54,036 nucleotides of DNA, taken from contig NZ_BDMN01000159.1 in NCBI RefSeq assembly GCF_002189065.1, forward strand, positions 1 to 54,036, written 5' to 3'. Within the stretch, counting starts at the first letter, position 1. Each line of letters starts with the position of its first letter. A program made the position numbers and the translations under genes. A model generated the notes under the pieces. That model ran no database searches, was not told the DNA's origin, and saw only the letters and a list, made by a program, of their open reading frames with translations. The DNA is from Bathymodiolus platifrons methanotrophic gill symbiont (GTDB lineage: Bacteria > Pseudomonadota > Gammaproteobacteria > Methylococcales > Methylomonadaceae). Positions 40,341 to 49,027 of this stretch are shown in pieces.

Positions 40341-40358
40341 ATATTTATTAACTGGGCC

Positions 40359-40775
40359 TTGGATAAAGCACATCATAAAAATGGGTATACAGGATGCGAT
40401 CTTATTATAATTGTTGACGCGGAGCATCCTGAAGGTTGGGATTACACAAACCTTGATTTCCAAAAGATGTGGGATGATCTTGAAAGGTTTTTAAGTAATC
40501 ACAATATACCAGTGCTATTAGAGTCAATTACAGATGCTGAGACGGGAGATATTTTACATAACTCTTCACCAGAAGTAACAGTTGAGAATATACCTGATGA
40601 CGTACGTGAAGCTATTTATGATACTGGATACAATGATGCTTATTACACTGGATTTAATAAAGGACATTCATCTGGAAATAAATATGGGTATGATTCTGGT
40701 TTCAATGATGGCTATCTAATTGGTTTTGATAATGGTTATAAGCAAGCTGAAGTTTCCCAATTATTGAGTAGCTGA
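40359..40775 (+). CDS. Protein with G-Y-x-x-G repeats, both ends altered
   Basis: 138 residues if the TTG at 40359 is the start; the true start may have been removed by the IS6-type end 20 bases upstream. Residues 12-30 (CDLIIIVDAEHPEGWDYTNL) look like a Rossmann-type beta strand. Residues 91-128 are a repeat with period about four (YNDAYYTGFNKGHSSGNKYG, FNDGYLIGFDNGY), similar to glycine zipper or Yae1-like stretches. The last nine residues, AEVSQLLSS, and the stop come from miniature element D at 40747. No function can be assigned. Confidence 0.5.
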   Translation: MDKAHHKNGYTGCDLIIIVDAEHPEGWDYTNLDFQKMWDDLERFLSNHNIPVLLESITDAETGDILHNSSPEVTVENIPDDVREAIYDTGYNDAYYTGFNKGHSSGNKYGYDSGFNDGYLIGFDNGYKQAEVSQLLSS

Positions 40776-40793
40776 AATACACAATGCTGGTGA
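40747..40793. mobile_element. Miniature element D end, truncated
   Basis: CTGAAGTTTCCCAATTATTG and the next 27 bases equal the inverse of 8519-8565. It ends the upstream gene and abuts the GGCGCGCC-ended repeat. Confidence 0.75.
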
Positions 40794-40796
40794 ATA

Positions 40797-41020
40797 GGCG
40801 ACAGGGCAATTCGCTGATTCGACGTGTGCTAGCAGCACGCGAGAGGAGCAAGAATTGCATTCCGAATAGCCGTCCAGCCAGTGAGGTAGTAATGACGAAG
40901 CGGCTTTTGTGCGTAGTCGTTGCGGACGCAGGGCGTTCAGGGCATCTCCCATCCGCTGCGTAGGTGAACGAATTATGGCGACAGGAGTCCCGGAATTTCG
41001 TGAGGTAGCATGGCGCGCCT
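40797..41020. repeat. GGCGCGCC-ended repeat, copy 4
   Basis: It runs from GGCGACAGGGCAATTCGCTG to GGTAGCATGGCGCGCCT. It ends the transposase fragment on its right by adding ARRAMLPHEIPGLLSP on the minus strand. Confidence 0.75.
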
Positions 41021-41898
41021 GGCCTGTTTGTAGAGAGCTTTTAAATCTAAGTCCTGAATCACTTCGTTTCCATTTTTATGGCTTGTTATCCGGTATTTTA
41101 GTTTGCTCTTCTTCATTCTGACGATGGCAGTCAAGGATAACTCTTCTGCGCTACGGAGCATAGGCTTGGTGCCAAACCATGCATCGGCCAGCAGAAAATC
41201 TGCATTTATTCCTCCTCGAATGGCTCTTGCCATCATCCCTTTTGCCATTTTCGGTTTGGTGAGCTGCAATGCCTGAAGATATCGCTTGCCAGCAATGCTA
41301 CGACCATCCTTAAATTTTTCATGCAAACCCTGAACTTTAACATCACTGATAAATATCTCGCTATCCAGAGGAACAAACCCATGCTCACAGCTATATCCTA
41401 GGTTCAAAACCTGCTGTCCCATGACTGAGCACCCCAGGGTATGGTCAAAATGACTGGAAACCCCTGGCATTTTCTTGCCATGGCGAATTTTGATTGAATC
41501 GTCCAGTACAAAGGCTTTTGCTGACTGGCAGGCTGGCAGGCTGGCATTTGATTAACTGTCTTTAGCGCTGTTTGAAGATTGAGTTTCCGCCAGTTTAGAT
41601 CCTCCCGGTTCATTATCGAGTAGAGCGCGTCTTTTTCAGCCGTTGTAAAATGCTGCAAGGATTCACGGGCAAACATCCCAATCGACTCTTTTTTTAGCCA
41701 AACCCAAAGCATTAATACATAAACCAGCTCATAAATGGGTGTGCCTGAGCGTTTACTAAAGCCAGCCTTGTTCAATAAGGCTTTCATTCCCATTTGCTTC
41801 CATAAGTCGGCAAATAGATTATCGACTAGACAACCGTCTTGCTGAAGTAGATCTGCGGTTAGTGCTGGCAGTCCAGAGATTTTGGTGGTAGTATTCAT
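41021..41898 (-). pseudogene. IS4-type transposase, frameshifted and 3'-truncated
   Basis: The N-terminal part starts MNTTTKISGLPALTADLLQQ at 41898 and reads LVYVLMLWVWLKKESIGMFA and MNREDLNWRKLN. Near 41530 the frame shifts by an indel beside a repeated GGCAGGCTGGCAGGCTGGCA. The other frame continues AFVLDDSIKIRHGKKMPGVS (first catalytic aspartate region), FDHTLGCSVMGQQVLNLGYS and FLLADAWFGTKPM (second aspartate). It ends with ARRAMLPHEIPGLLSP from the GGCGCGCC-ended repeat, so the E of the triad is missing. Upstream, AGGAGGC precedes the start. Confidence 0.8.
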
Positions 41899-41940
41899 AT
41901 ATGGCCTCCTTTGGTAGATATTGACTTTTAGTACAAGCAA

Positions 41941-42219
41941 TATTATACCATTTAGGAGGCATTTTTTATTTTTATATCAATAAGTTACTAGATTGTTTAT
42001 TGATTCTTTGAAGTCCGAAACTTTAGTTATTTAATATGTCTATTTTTAGATTAGGTTAATTGAGATTTGTTGTCAATTACTATTTTCGTTTGAAAAAGTG
42101 ATTTTCTGATTCTGCATCTGGAGTATAAAAACAAGTATTTATACTTTTTGAATTCAGGCAGTGTGTGTTTGCACTCCGAATTAAAAAATACGCTGAATCA
42201 TTACATTTAATTAATTTCT
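41941..42219. other. AT-rich stretch upstream of the czc cluster, no gene seen
   Basis: No coding frame. It contains TTAAAAAATACGCTGAATCA (42181-42200), similar to 10566-10585. It leads into the promoter at 42220. Confidence 0.5.
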
Positions 42220-42247
42220 TTGACCTTTAACTGATTCTTGTTATCAT
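42220..42247 (+). promoter_or_regulatory. Sigma70-like promoter of the czcI-like gene
   Basis: TTGACC (42220-42225) and TATCAT (42242-42247) are 16 bases apart. The expected start site is about 42253-42255, at the ATG itself, so the message may be leaderless. No Shine-Dalgarno sequence precedes the ATG. Confidence 0.5.
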
Positions 42248-42254
42248 TAAAAAA

Positions 42255-42599
42255 ATGAAACGAGTGAGTATTTATTTTTTAGCATTTTTGACGTTCTGGG
42301 TGTCTACCTGGATGGTGACGGATATCCATGACTGGTCTATAGCCAGTGCGGATCAAGCTCACCCTGTTTCTGCGCAACAAACTCAGCACGTTTCTGATGA
42401 CCACACAACAACTCAAGATCATAAACCACATTGTGGTGTTTGTATTTATGACCATGGCGGACATATGGGACAAACACTTGCAAGCAGTGATTTTGTAGCA
42501 AAAAGTCTTGTTGTACAAAAGGCTATCAATTCCCCCCTCCCTGCTGATTTCTGGTATTCCAGAAATACCTTACCCAAGTTACGACCTCCTATTGCCTGA
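42255..42599 (+). CDS. Small exported histidine-rich protein, CzcI/DUF2946-like
   Basis: 114 residues. Signal peptide or signal anchor at 1-25 (VSIYFLAFLTFWVSTWMVTD). The mature part is histidine-rich (HDWS, HVSDDHTTTQDHKPHC) and has the DUF2946-type motif HCGVCIYDHGGHMG, a potential metal site with two cysteines and histidines. Proteins of this kind are encoded directly before czcCBA operons and may bind metal in the periplasm or modulate efflux. It is followed by a palindromic repeat and czcC. Confidence 0.75.
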   Translation: MKRVSIYFLAFLTFWVSTWMVTDIHDWSIASADQAHPVSAQQTQHVSDDHTTTQDHKPHCGVCIYDHGGHMGQTLASSDFVAKSLVVQKAINSPLPADFWYSRNTLPKLRPPIA

Positions 42600-42639
42600 A
42601 CGTTTTGGCGTTTGGTAGAAATAGTTCCGCATAATAAGA

Positions 42640-42725
42640 TGTAGGATGCGCTGAGGTACAAAGCGCATCAAATATAAGCACACTTGCACATCACTTATGC
42701 GCTTCGTGCCTTAGCACATCCTACA
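42640..42725. repeat. Long imperfect palindrome, copy 1
   Basis: Arms TGTAGGATGCGCTGAGGTAC and its inverse GTGCCTTAGCACATCCTACA (with mismatches) enclose a GCGCAT/ATGCGC stem. Copies are at 45574-45658 and, in part, 48773-48804. It lies between the czcI-like gene and czcC. Probably an intergenic hairpin repeat, possibly a transcription attenuator. Confidence 0.75.
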
Positions 42726-42802
42726 ATAATCTTTACCTAACGCCTCCCCTATTTCATTTCTCAAGTATGACTTGAGGTTTTGTTATCAGTTCAGGAGGTT
42801 CA

Positions 42803-44194
42803 ATGAACCCACGAGTAAAAAAGAATACTTACGTGCGCGAGATAGTCTCGCTTACGGCGGTAGGATTTTGTTTATCCTTTTCCCAAGTTTATGCAGAAGC
42901 AGTCGATAATGGCTCTCAGCATCCGCTTAACTTAGAATCACCCGACATAATGGCACAGCGCCCCGTTGCTTTAGCGCCTATTAAAGAGCCAACGGGTCAA
43001 CTGGTGTTAGCACAAGCACTAGCGCTGGCATTAACGGGTAACCCTAAGCTTGCGGCATTTTCTCAGGAAATCCGTGCCCGCGAAGCCGCGACTATACAGG
43101 CTAATCTGTTACCCAACCCGACGTTTGGCGTGCAAGCCTCAAATTTCGGCAATAACAAGTTTAAAGGGGCAGATGGCGATGCGATTACCATAGCATTAAG
43201 CCAATTAGTTGAATTAGGTGGCAAGCGCGCTGCCAGAACCGAAGTGGCAACATTAAATCACGAACTGGCTAACTGGGATTATGAAACGCAACGCATTAAT
43301 GTTTTAACTCAGGTCACACAGGCTTATATTGAAGTGCTTGCGGCTCAGCAGCGCTTGCATTTAGCAGGGCAATTACTGGATTTAGCCAGAAAAATGGTTA
43401 ATATTTCGGCTGCAAAGGTTCTCTCAGGAAGCGTGGCACCACTGGAAGAAACCAAAGCAAAAGTGATTCAGGCTTCCGCTCAGATTGATCTGCAACGTAC
43501 CCAGAAACAATTACTGGCCAGTCGCCAGCGCCTGGCAAGCACATGGGGAAATACACAGGCATTATTCCAGTCTGCACTGGGCGATCTGGAAGATATTCAG
43601 CAACCGCCAGTATTGCAGAATTTGATCCGGCGCATTAAAGAAAACCCTGATTTAGCGCGATGGGCAACTGAAATTAATCAGCGCCAGGCATTAATCAACC
43701 TGGAAAAATCCCAAGCGATACCTGACATCACCTTTAATTTTGGCACTAATACTTATCTGGATGGGCATGATTACAATATGAATGCCGGATTTTCCATGCC
43801 GCTACCTGTATTTGATCGCAATCAGGGCAGTATTCTTGCGGCTCAACGGCGCTTGAACAAGGCAGAGGATGAGCGTAGAAATGCCGAAATCAATACCATG
43901 ACTGCGCTCAATGTCGTTTATCAGCAACTCAATTCAGCTTATGTAGAAGTCACGACTTTGCGTACTGATGTCATACTCGGTGCGGAAAGCGCTTTTAAAG
44001 TAGCAAGTCGTGGTTACCGTTTAGGGGAATACGATTTTCTGCAAGTGCTCGACGCACAGCGCACACTTGTTGGTGTAAAAACACAATATATACAGGCTCA
44101 AACAGATTATCACCTGAATGTTGCCAGAATTGAACGATTAATCGGTGGCAGCCTCAACCCATCGTCTATAAAAATGAGCGAGGACATCCAATGA
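42803..44194 (+). CDS. czcC: Outer membrane efflux protein CzcC
   Basis: 463 residues, CAGGAGGTTCA upstream. Signal peptide at about residues 12-32 (ends VYA). Two OEP/TolC repeats: the first has LALALTGNPKLAAFSQEIRA, PNPTFGVQASNFGNN, ITIALSQLVELGGKRAARTE and VTQAYIEVLAAQQRL; the second has NPDLARWATEINQRQALINL, FSMPLPVFDRNQG and GEYDFLQVLDAQRTL. It forms the outer membrane channel of the tripartite HME-RND pump, joined to CzcB and CzcA. Stop overlaps the czcB start (ATGA). Intact. Confidence 0.93.
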   Translation: MNPRVKKNTYVREIVSLTAVGFCLSFSQVYAEAVDNGSQHPLNLESPDIMAQRPVALAPIKEPTGQLVLAQALALALTGNPKLAAFSQEIRAREAATIQANLLPNPTFGVQASNFGNNKFKGADGDAITIALSQLVELGGKRAARTEVATLNHELANWDYETQRINVLTQVTQAYIEVLAAQQRLHLAGQLLDLARKMVNISAAKVLSGSVAPLEETKAKVIQASAQIDLQRTQKQLLASRQRLASTWGNTQALFQSALGDLEDIQQPPVLQNLIRRIKENPDLARWATEINQRQALINLEKSQAIPDITFNFGTNTYLDGHDYNMNAGFSMPLPVFDRNQGSILAAQRRLNKAEDERRNAEINTMTALNVVYQQLNSAYVEVTTLRTDVILGAESAFKVASRGYRLGEYDFLQVLDAQRTLVGVKTQYIQAQTDYHLNVARIERLIGGSLNPSSIKMSEDIQ

Positions 44195-45399
44195 AGCGAG
44201 TCAATTTAAAATTAATATCCTGTATTTTTTCCCTATTCATTATTTTATCTGTACCGCCTTTTGCTTTTGCGGAGGAACATGGAGATGAGCATGGGCAACA
44301 CGAAAATCATGAGGAACATAAAGAGCCTGAGCTCAATTTTTCTGCTGCGCAATTACAAGAGTTCGACATAAAACTGGCTCAGGCAAAATCGGGAGTGATT
44401 AATAAAACCCTGAATTTAACTGGAGAAGTCATTGTTGCCCCTGAGCGTTTGTTTCATATTGTCCCGCGTGTTTCAGGCGTGGTTCGCCAGGTATTTAAAC
44501 ACTTGGGTGATAAGGTCATAGCAGGCGACCTTTTAGCAACTCTTTCAAGCCGTGAACTGGCAAATGCCAAAGCGGAATTTGTCGCAGGAGAGAGTCTATT
44601 ACAGTTGGCAAATACCAATCTAAAACGTGAGCGGGATTTGTACAAAGGCAATATCACAGCAAAGCGAAACTATCTGGCAGCTCAGCAAGTTCAGACTGAA
44701 ATGTCGATTAAACGTAAAGTGGCCGAGCAGCGGCTATTGGCTATCGGTTTGACCAAAAAATCTATTCTTGCTGTGTTGCAGCATGCCGATAAAGACCTGA
44801 CTTTATATGAATTACGTGCACCTGCAGAGGGCGTTATTATTGAAAAACATGCCGTTCAAGGTGAAGTACTCAATACCAATACCCGTAGCTTTACAGTCGC
44901 GGATTTATCGCAAGTCTGGGTGAATCTAACGGTTTATCAAAAAGACTTGTCCTTTATTCATCAAGGGCAACAAGTACTCATCAGTACGCACTTTGGCATA
45001 ACGGATAAAACAACGGTAGCAAAGAGTGATATTAGCTGGTTAAGCCCTACATTAAATGAAAAAACCCGTAGCGCAACCGCCAGAGTGGTGATTGACAACC
45101 CGAATGGCTATTGGCGACCGGGGTTATTTGTCAATGCTAAGGTGGCTATCGCAAAAAAACAGGCTGACATTGTAATTCCTTTAACTGCACTGCAAACAGT
45201 CGACGGGCAAACCAGTGTTTTTGTACAGCATGATGATGGTGACTTTGAACTACAAGCGGTACAAATTGGACGCAAGGATTTTCAACAAGTGGAAATTATC
45301 CAGGGCTTAAAACCTGGACAAACCTATGTCAGCAAAAATGCTTTTTCTTTGAAAGCACAGTTACAGAAAGGTGAATTTGGCGAAGGCCACAGCCACTAA
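44191..45399 (+). CDS. czcB: Membrane fusion protein CzcB
   Basis: 402 residues. Signal peptide residues 1-27 (ends FAFA), then a histidine-rich metal-binding N-terminus (EEHGDEHGQHENHEEHKEPE, 28-47). The barrel-sandwich and hairpin parts follow: VAPERLFHIVPRVSGVVRQV, KVIAGDLLATLSSRELANAK and YELRAPAEGVIIEKHAVQGE, then IPLTALQTVDGQTSVFV. Periplasmic adaptor that links the CzcA pump to CzcC and may pass metal ions. It overlaps czcC by 4 bases. A second palindrome (45574) lies between it and czcA, so czcA may be expressed at a different level. Confidence 0.94.
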   Translation: MKRVNLKLISCIFSLFIILSVPPFAFAEEHGDEHGQHENHEEHKEPELNFSAAQLQEFDIKLAQAKSGVINKTLNLTGEVIVAPERLFHIVPRVSGVVRQVFKHLGDKVIAGDLLATLSSRELANAKAEFVAGESLLQLANTNLKRERDLYKGNITAKRNYLAAQQVQTEMSIKRKVAEQRLLAIGLTKKSILAVLQHADKDLTLYELRAPAEGVIIEKHAVQGEVLNTNTRSFTVADLSQVWVNLTVYQKDLSFIHQGQQVLISTHFGITDKTTVAKSDISWLSPTLNEKTRSATARVVIDNPNGYWRPGLFVNAKVAIAKKQADIVIPLTALQTVDGQTSVFVQHDDGDFELQAVQIGRKDFQQVEIIQGLKPGQTYVSKNAFSLKAQLQKGEFGEGHSH

Positions 45400-45573
45400 T
45401 ATATACTTCACGCGGCCACGACTGCGGTTTTCTATTGGTTAATTTTAGCCGATAGCTGCGTTAATAAAACAGTTGCGTAGCCAGCTATGCGCCTGTTTTA
45501 TCGCCTTGCTCTCGACTAAAACAAACTCACTATAAAATCCGCATCCGTAACCGAGTGAAGTATACCTAACAAA

Positions 45574-45658
45574 GTAGGATGTGCTGAGGTACGAAGCGCA
45601 TCAATGATGTGCAAATGTGCATATATTTGATGCGCTTCCTATCGTCAGCACATCCTAC
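45574..45658. repeat. Long imperfect palindrome, copy 2
   Basis: Arms GTAGGATGTGCTGAGGTACG and its inverse CGTCAGCACATCCTAC with GAAGCGCATCA/TGATGCGCTTC inside and a short loop. It lies in the 282-base gap between czcB and czcA; the rest of that gap (45400-45573) has no gene. Confidence 0.78.
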
Positions 45659-45681
45659 ACAAAACTCCCTTTGGAGATTTT

Positions 45682-48600
45682 ATGATCAATCAAATAATTA
45701 ATTTATCTTTACGCAGTCGGCTGTTAATGCTGGTACTTGCCGTTGTGGTGATAGCAACGGGCTATAGAAGTTATCAGGGTTTACCCGTCGATGCCTTTCC
45801 TGATGTCTCACCTAATCTGGTACAAATATTCACCATTACTGAAGGCCTAGCACCTGAAGAAATTGAAATGTATGTGACTTATCCCGTTGAGGCAGCCATG
45901 ACAGGGCTACCAGGTATAGAGAAAATCCGTTCAGTCTCGAATTTCGGCTTATCGGTAGTCAATGTCTATTTTGAAGATGATGTCAGTATTTACTTTGCCC
46001 GGCAACTGGTCGGTGAACGCTTGCAGGAGGCAAGAAACCAGATACCAGCTAGTTTTGGTGAGCCATCAATGGGACCGATTTCGACCGGGATGGGTCTGGT
46101 ACTGTTTTATTATCTAAAGGATGATACGCATAAATATACGCTGGAAGACCTGCGTACCATGCAGGACTGGATTGTTAAATTCAACTTGCAAACTGTACGT
46201 GGAGTCACGGAAGTACTGGGTATTGGTGGATTTGAAAAGCAATTTCATGTGGTGGTACAACCCGATGCATTATTACGCTATCAAGTTACCTTAAATGAGT
46301 TGATAGAACGTGTACGTGCTAATAACCTTAATGTCGGCGCTCAGTATCTGGAGAAAAACAATGAACAGTTCATTATCCGTTCTGTGGGTTTGGCAAAAGG
46401 CATTCCCGACATTGAAAACATTGTGGTAAAGACCGTTGATGGACGTCCTGTTTATTTATCAGAACTGGCTGAAATAAAAATTGGCGGTGCCATTAGACGC
46501 GGACTACAGACCCGTAATGGTGAAGGTGAAGTGGTTGCCGGTATGGCCATTAAATTATATGGCACTAATGCCTCCACAGTGATAGAGCGAGTTGAACAAA
46601 AAATACAGGATATCAATCGAACTTTGCCCGAAGGGGTCAGTATTGTGCCTTATTATCAACAAAAAGATATTGTTGAAGGGGCTGTGAATACCGTTAGCAG
46701 TGCATTGATACAGGGTATTATTCTGGTTGCTTTGGTGTTATTGGTATTTATGGGCGGCTTTCGCCCCAGTCTGGTGGTCGCCCTTGCCATTCCATTTTCA
46801 GTCATGTTTGCTTTTATCGCCATGGGTTTATTGGGCATGTCAGCTAATTTAATGTCATTAGGCGGACTAGCGATTGCCATTGGTATGATGGTTGATGGCA
46901 CGATTGTGATGGTTGAGAATGTAGACCGTTTATTGCGCGAATCAAACCCGGAAGAGTCACGTTTACACGTTGTTGGTAGAGCCTGCCGTGAAGTGGGAAA
47001 GCCAATTTTGTTTGCTATTACTATTATTATCATCGTGTTTTTACCTTTGTTTACTTTAGAGGGCGTGGAAGGTAAAACGTTTAGACCCTTAGCCTATACA
47101 GTGGCATTGGCCATGCTAGGTTCTTTGGTGTATGCCCTATTCCTGGCTCCAGTCTTATCTGACGTATTAATGCGACGTAATTCAACAAAGGATGGGAAAC
47201 CAGGGTTGGATGAACGTATTCTCAATGCCTTGCTAAAACCGTATCGACCTTTGGTTGAATATTTTGTCAATAATCGAAAAATTGCAGTTGCCTTATCAGC
47301 TGGACTGTTGTTATTGGGCATGGTGATTTTTCCTTTTCTAGGTTCTGAATTTACCCCGAAACTACAGGAAGGCACCATTGTAGTGCGTTTGACCATGGCT
47401 CCCTCAATATCCATCAATGAAAGTAAACGCAATACATTGATTGTGGAAAGGCGCTTATTAAAGATTCCTGAGGTGATCGAAGTCACTAGTCGAATTGGGC
47501 GAGGCGAAGTGGGTGCTCATGCAGATCCCATTAATTCAGCGGAAATGTATATTATTCTTAAAAGTAAGGATGAATGGCGAGATCCGGGGAATCAAGGACT
47601 TATCGAAAAGGAAATTCGAAAAATAGTGGCTGATTTACCGGGTATAACCGCGAATTTAACCCAACCAATTGAAATGACTGTGGATGAGCTAATGGAAGGT
47701 GTTAGGGCGGAACTGGCGGTTAAATTATTTGGTGATAATTTAGCACAGCTCAAAACTAAAGCCGATGAAATCGCTGCTGTGATTAAAAAGGTTGAGGGTG
47801 CGGCCGATGTTCAAGTTGACCAGGTTTCTGGTACACCACAATTAGTTATCACACCAGATCGCCTTGCCATTGCCCGTTATGGTCTTAATTTAATTGATGT
47901 GCAAGAGGTTATTAGTGGTGCTATTGGTGGTGTGACTGCGGGACAAGTCTTTGAAGGGATACGCCGTTTCGATATTCTGGTGCGTTTTCAAAAGCAGGAT
48001 CGGGATAGTATCGAAGCGATTCGCAATTTATTAATCAGTGGACCGGATGGGATCAAAGTGCCTTTGGCACAAATCGCAACGATTGAGGAAATTGTTGGCC
48101 CTAGACAAATCACTCGGGAAAATAATCAGCGTTTTATCAGTATTCAAGCCAATGTGATTGATCGGGATATTGTCTCTTTTGTTGAAGAAGCGCAACAAGT
48201 GATTGATCGTGAAATTAAACTCCCTCCTGGCTATTTCACTACCTGGGGTGGACAGTTCCGCTTACAACAGGAAGCGAATAAACGTCTGGCGATAGTGATT
48301 CCAGTGACTTTAGTCATTATTTCATTATTGTTGTTCAGCAGTTTTGGCTCGGTTAAAAATGCGGCGTTGATTTTACTGAATATTCCATTAGCGCTAGTTG
48401 GTGGAGTGATTGCTTTGTGGCTCAGCGGACAAAACCTGTCTGTTCCTGCATCCGTAGGTTTTATTGCCTTGTTTGGTATTGCCCTGGAAAATGGCATGGT
48501 GTTAATGACCTATTTAAATCAACTGGTTAAAGATGGGCTTCCTATAGACGAAGCCTCCATTAAAGGGGCTTGTTTAAGAGTTAGGCCTGTTTTAATGACC

Positions 48601-48771
48601 GCAGTAACCACGGCATTAGGACTGATTCCGTTATTGCTGGCAACGGGTACAGGGTCTGAGGTGCAAAAACCTTTAGCAACCGTGGTTGTTGGTGGTCTGG
48701 TTACTTCGACCTTTCTGACCTTGCTAGTGATTCCTGCCTTGTATAAATGGTTTGTATCATCTGATAAATAA
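45682..48771 (+). CDS. czcA: HME-RND heavy metal efflux pump CzcA
   Basis: 1029 residues, TTTGGAG upstream. Typical RND plan of two sets of six membrane helices with two large periplasmic loops. LRSRLLMLVLAVVVIATGYR is TM1; GLPVDAFPDVSP and TEGLAPEEIEMYVTYPVEAA are the first loop blocks. In TM4, AIAIGMMVDGTIVMVENVDR (about 396-415) holds the acidic residues of proton relay; it is not the copper-type A-I-V-M-I-E-N version and fits divalent cation (Zn, Co, Cd, Ni) pumps. The second half has ALFGIALENGMVLMTYLNQL. Substrate inferred. Complete and intact. Confidence 0.95.
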   Translation: MINQIINLSLRSRLLMLVLAVVVIATGYRSYQGLPVDAFPDVSPNLVQIFTITEGLAPEEIEMYVTYPVEAAMTGLPGIEKIRSVSNFGLSVVNVYFEDDVSIYFARQLVGERLQEARNQIPASFGEPSMGPISTGMGLVLFYYLKDDTHKYTLEDLRTMQDWIVKFNLQTVRGVTEVLGIGGFEKQFHVVVQPDALLRYQVTLNELIERVRANNLNVGAQYLEKNNEQFIIRSVGLAKGIPDIENIVVKTVDGRPVYLSELAEIKIGGAIRRGLQTRNGEGEVVAGMAIKLYGTNASTVIERVEQKIQDINRTLPEGVSIVPYYQQKDIVEGAVNTVSSALIQGIILVALVLLVFMGGFRPSLVVALAIPFSVMFAFIAMGLLGMSANLMSLGGLAIAIGMMVDGTIVMVENVDRLLRESNPEESRLHVVGRACREVGKPILFAITIIIIVFLPLFTLEGVEGKTFRPLAYTVALAMLGSLVYALFLAPVLSDVLMRRNSTKDGKPGLDERILNALLKPYRPLVEYFVNNRKIAVALSAGLLLLGMVIFPFLGSEFTPKLQEGTIVVRLTMAPSISINESKRNTLIVERRLLKIPEVIEVTSRIGRGEVGAHADPINSAEMYIILKSKDEWRDPGNQGLIEKEIRKIVADLPGITANLTQPIEMTVDELMEGVRAELAVKLFGDNLAQLKTKADEIAAVIKKVEGAADVQVDQVSGTPQLVITPDRLAIARYGLNLIDVQEVISGAIGGVTAGQVFEGIRRFDILVRFQKQDRDSIEAIRNLLISGPDGIKVPLAQIATIEEIVGPRQITRENNQRFISIQANVIDRDIVSFVEEAQQVIDREIKLPPGYFTTWGGQFRLQQEANKRLAIVIPVTLVIISLLLFSSFGSVKNAALILLNIPLALVGGVIALWLSGQNLSVPASVGFIALFGIALENGMVLMTYLNQLVKDGLPIDEASIKGACLRVRPVLMTAVTTALGLIPLLLATGTGSEVQKPLATVVVGGLVTSTFLTLLVIPALYKWFVSSDK

Positions 48772-48772
48772 A

Positions 48773-48804
48773 TTGATGCGCTTCCTATCGTCAGCACATC
48801 CTAC
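48773..48804. repeat. Half of the long palindrome, copy 3
   Basis: TTGATGCGCTTCCTATCGTC AGCACATCCTAC equals the right arm of copy 2 (45627-45658). It starts one base after the czcA stop; the left arm is missing. Confidence 0.7.
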
Positions 48805-48815
48805 CTAATTAATTA

Positions 48816-48920
48816 GGTAGTGCTTGCACGAAATAAATAATACCCTTTTAAAACAACATATTATGGTATAATAACGCCAAATATCACTACTGAAGATTCT
48901 GAGTGCCCCATTTTGGTATT
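48816..48920 (+). mobile_element. ISNCY left-end duplicate
   Basis: 105 bp starting GGTAGTGCTTGCACGAAATA, nearly identical to 49028-49132, the left end of the complete element. One base differs (TATAATAACG against TATGATAACG). Confidence 0.85.
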
Positions 48921-49027
48921 ATGCTTTGTTTACTACCGATTTAAATTTATCCATCACACAGATTATCGAGTATTACGGGGCAAGGTGGAAAATCGAATCC
49001 GGGTTCAAAGAACTCAAGCAGGACATA
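48921..49027 (+). pseudogene. IS4-type transposase fragment between two ISNCY ends
   Basis: The frame reads YALFTTDLNLSITQIIEYYG and then YYGARWKIESGFKELKQDI, with the Y-(2)-R-(3)-E-(6)-K spacing of IS4 transposases. It is only 35 codons and is enclosed by two copies of the ISNCY left end. Confidence 0.75.
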
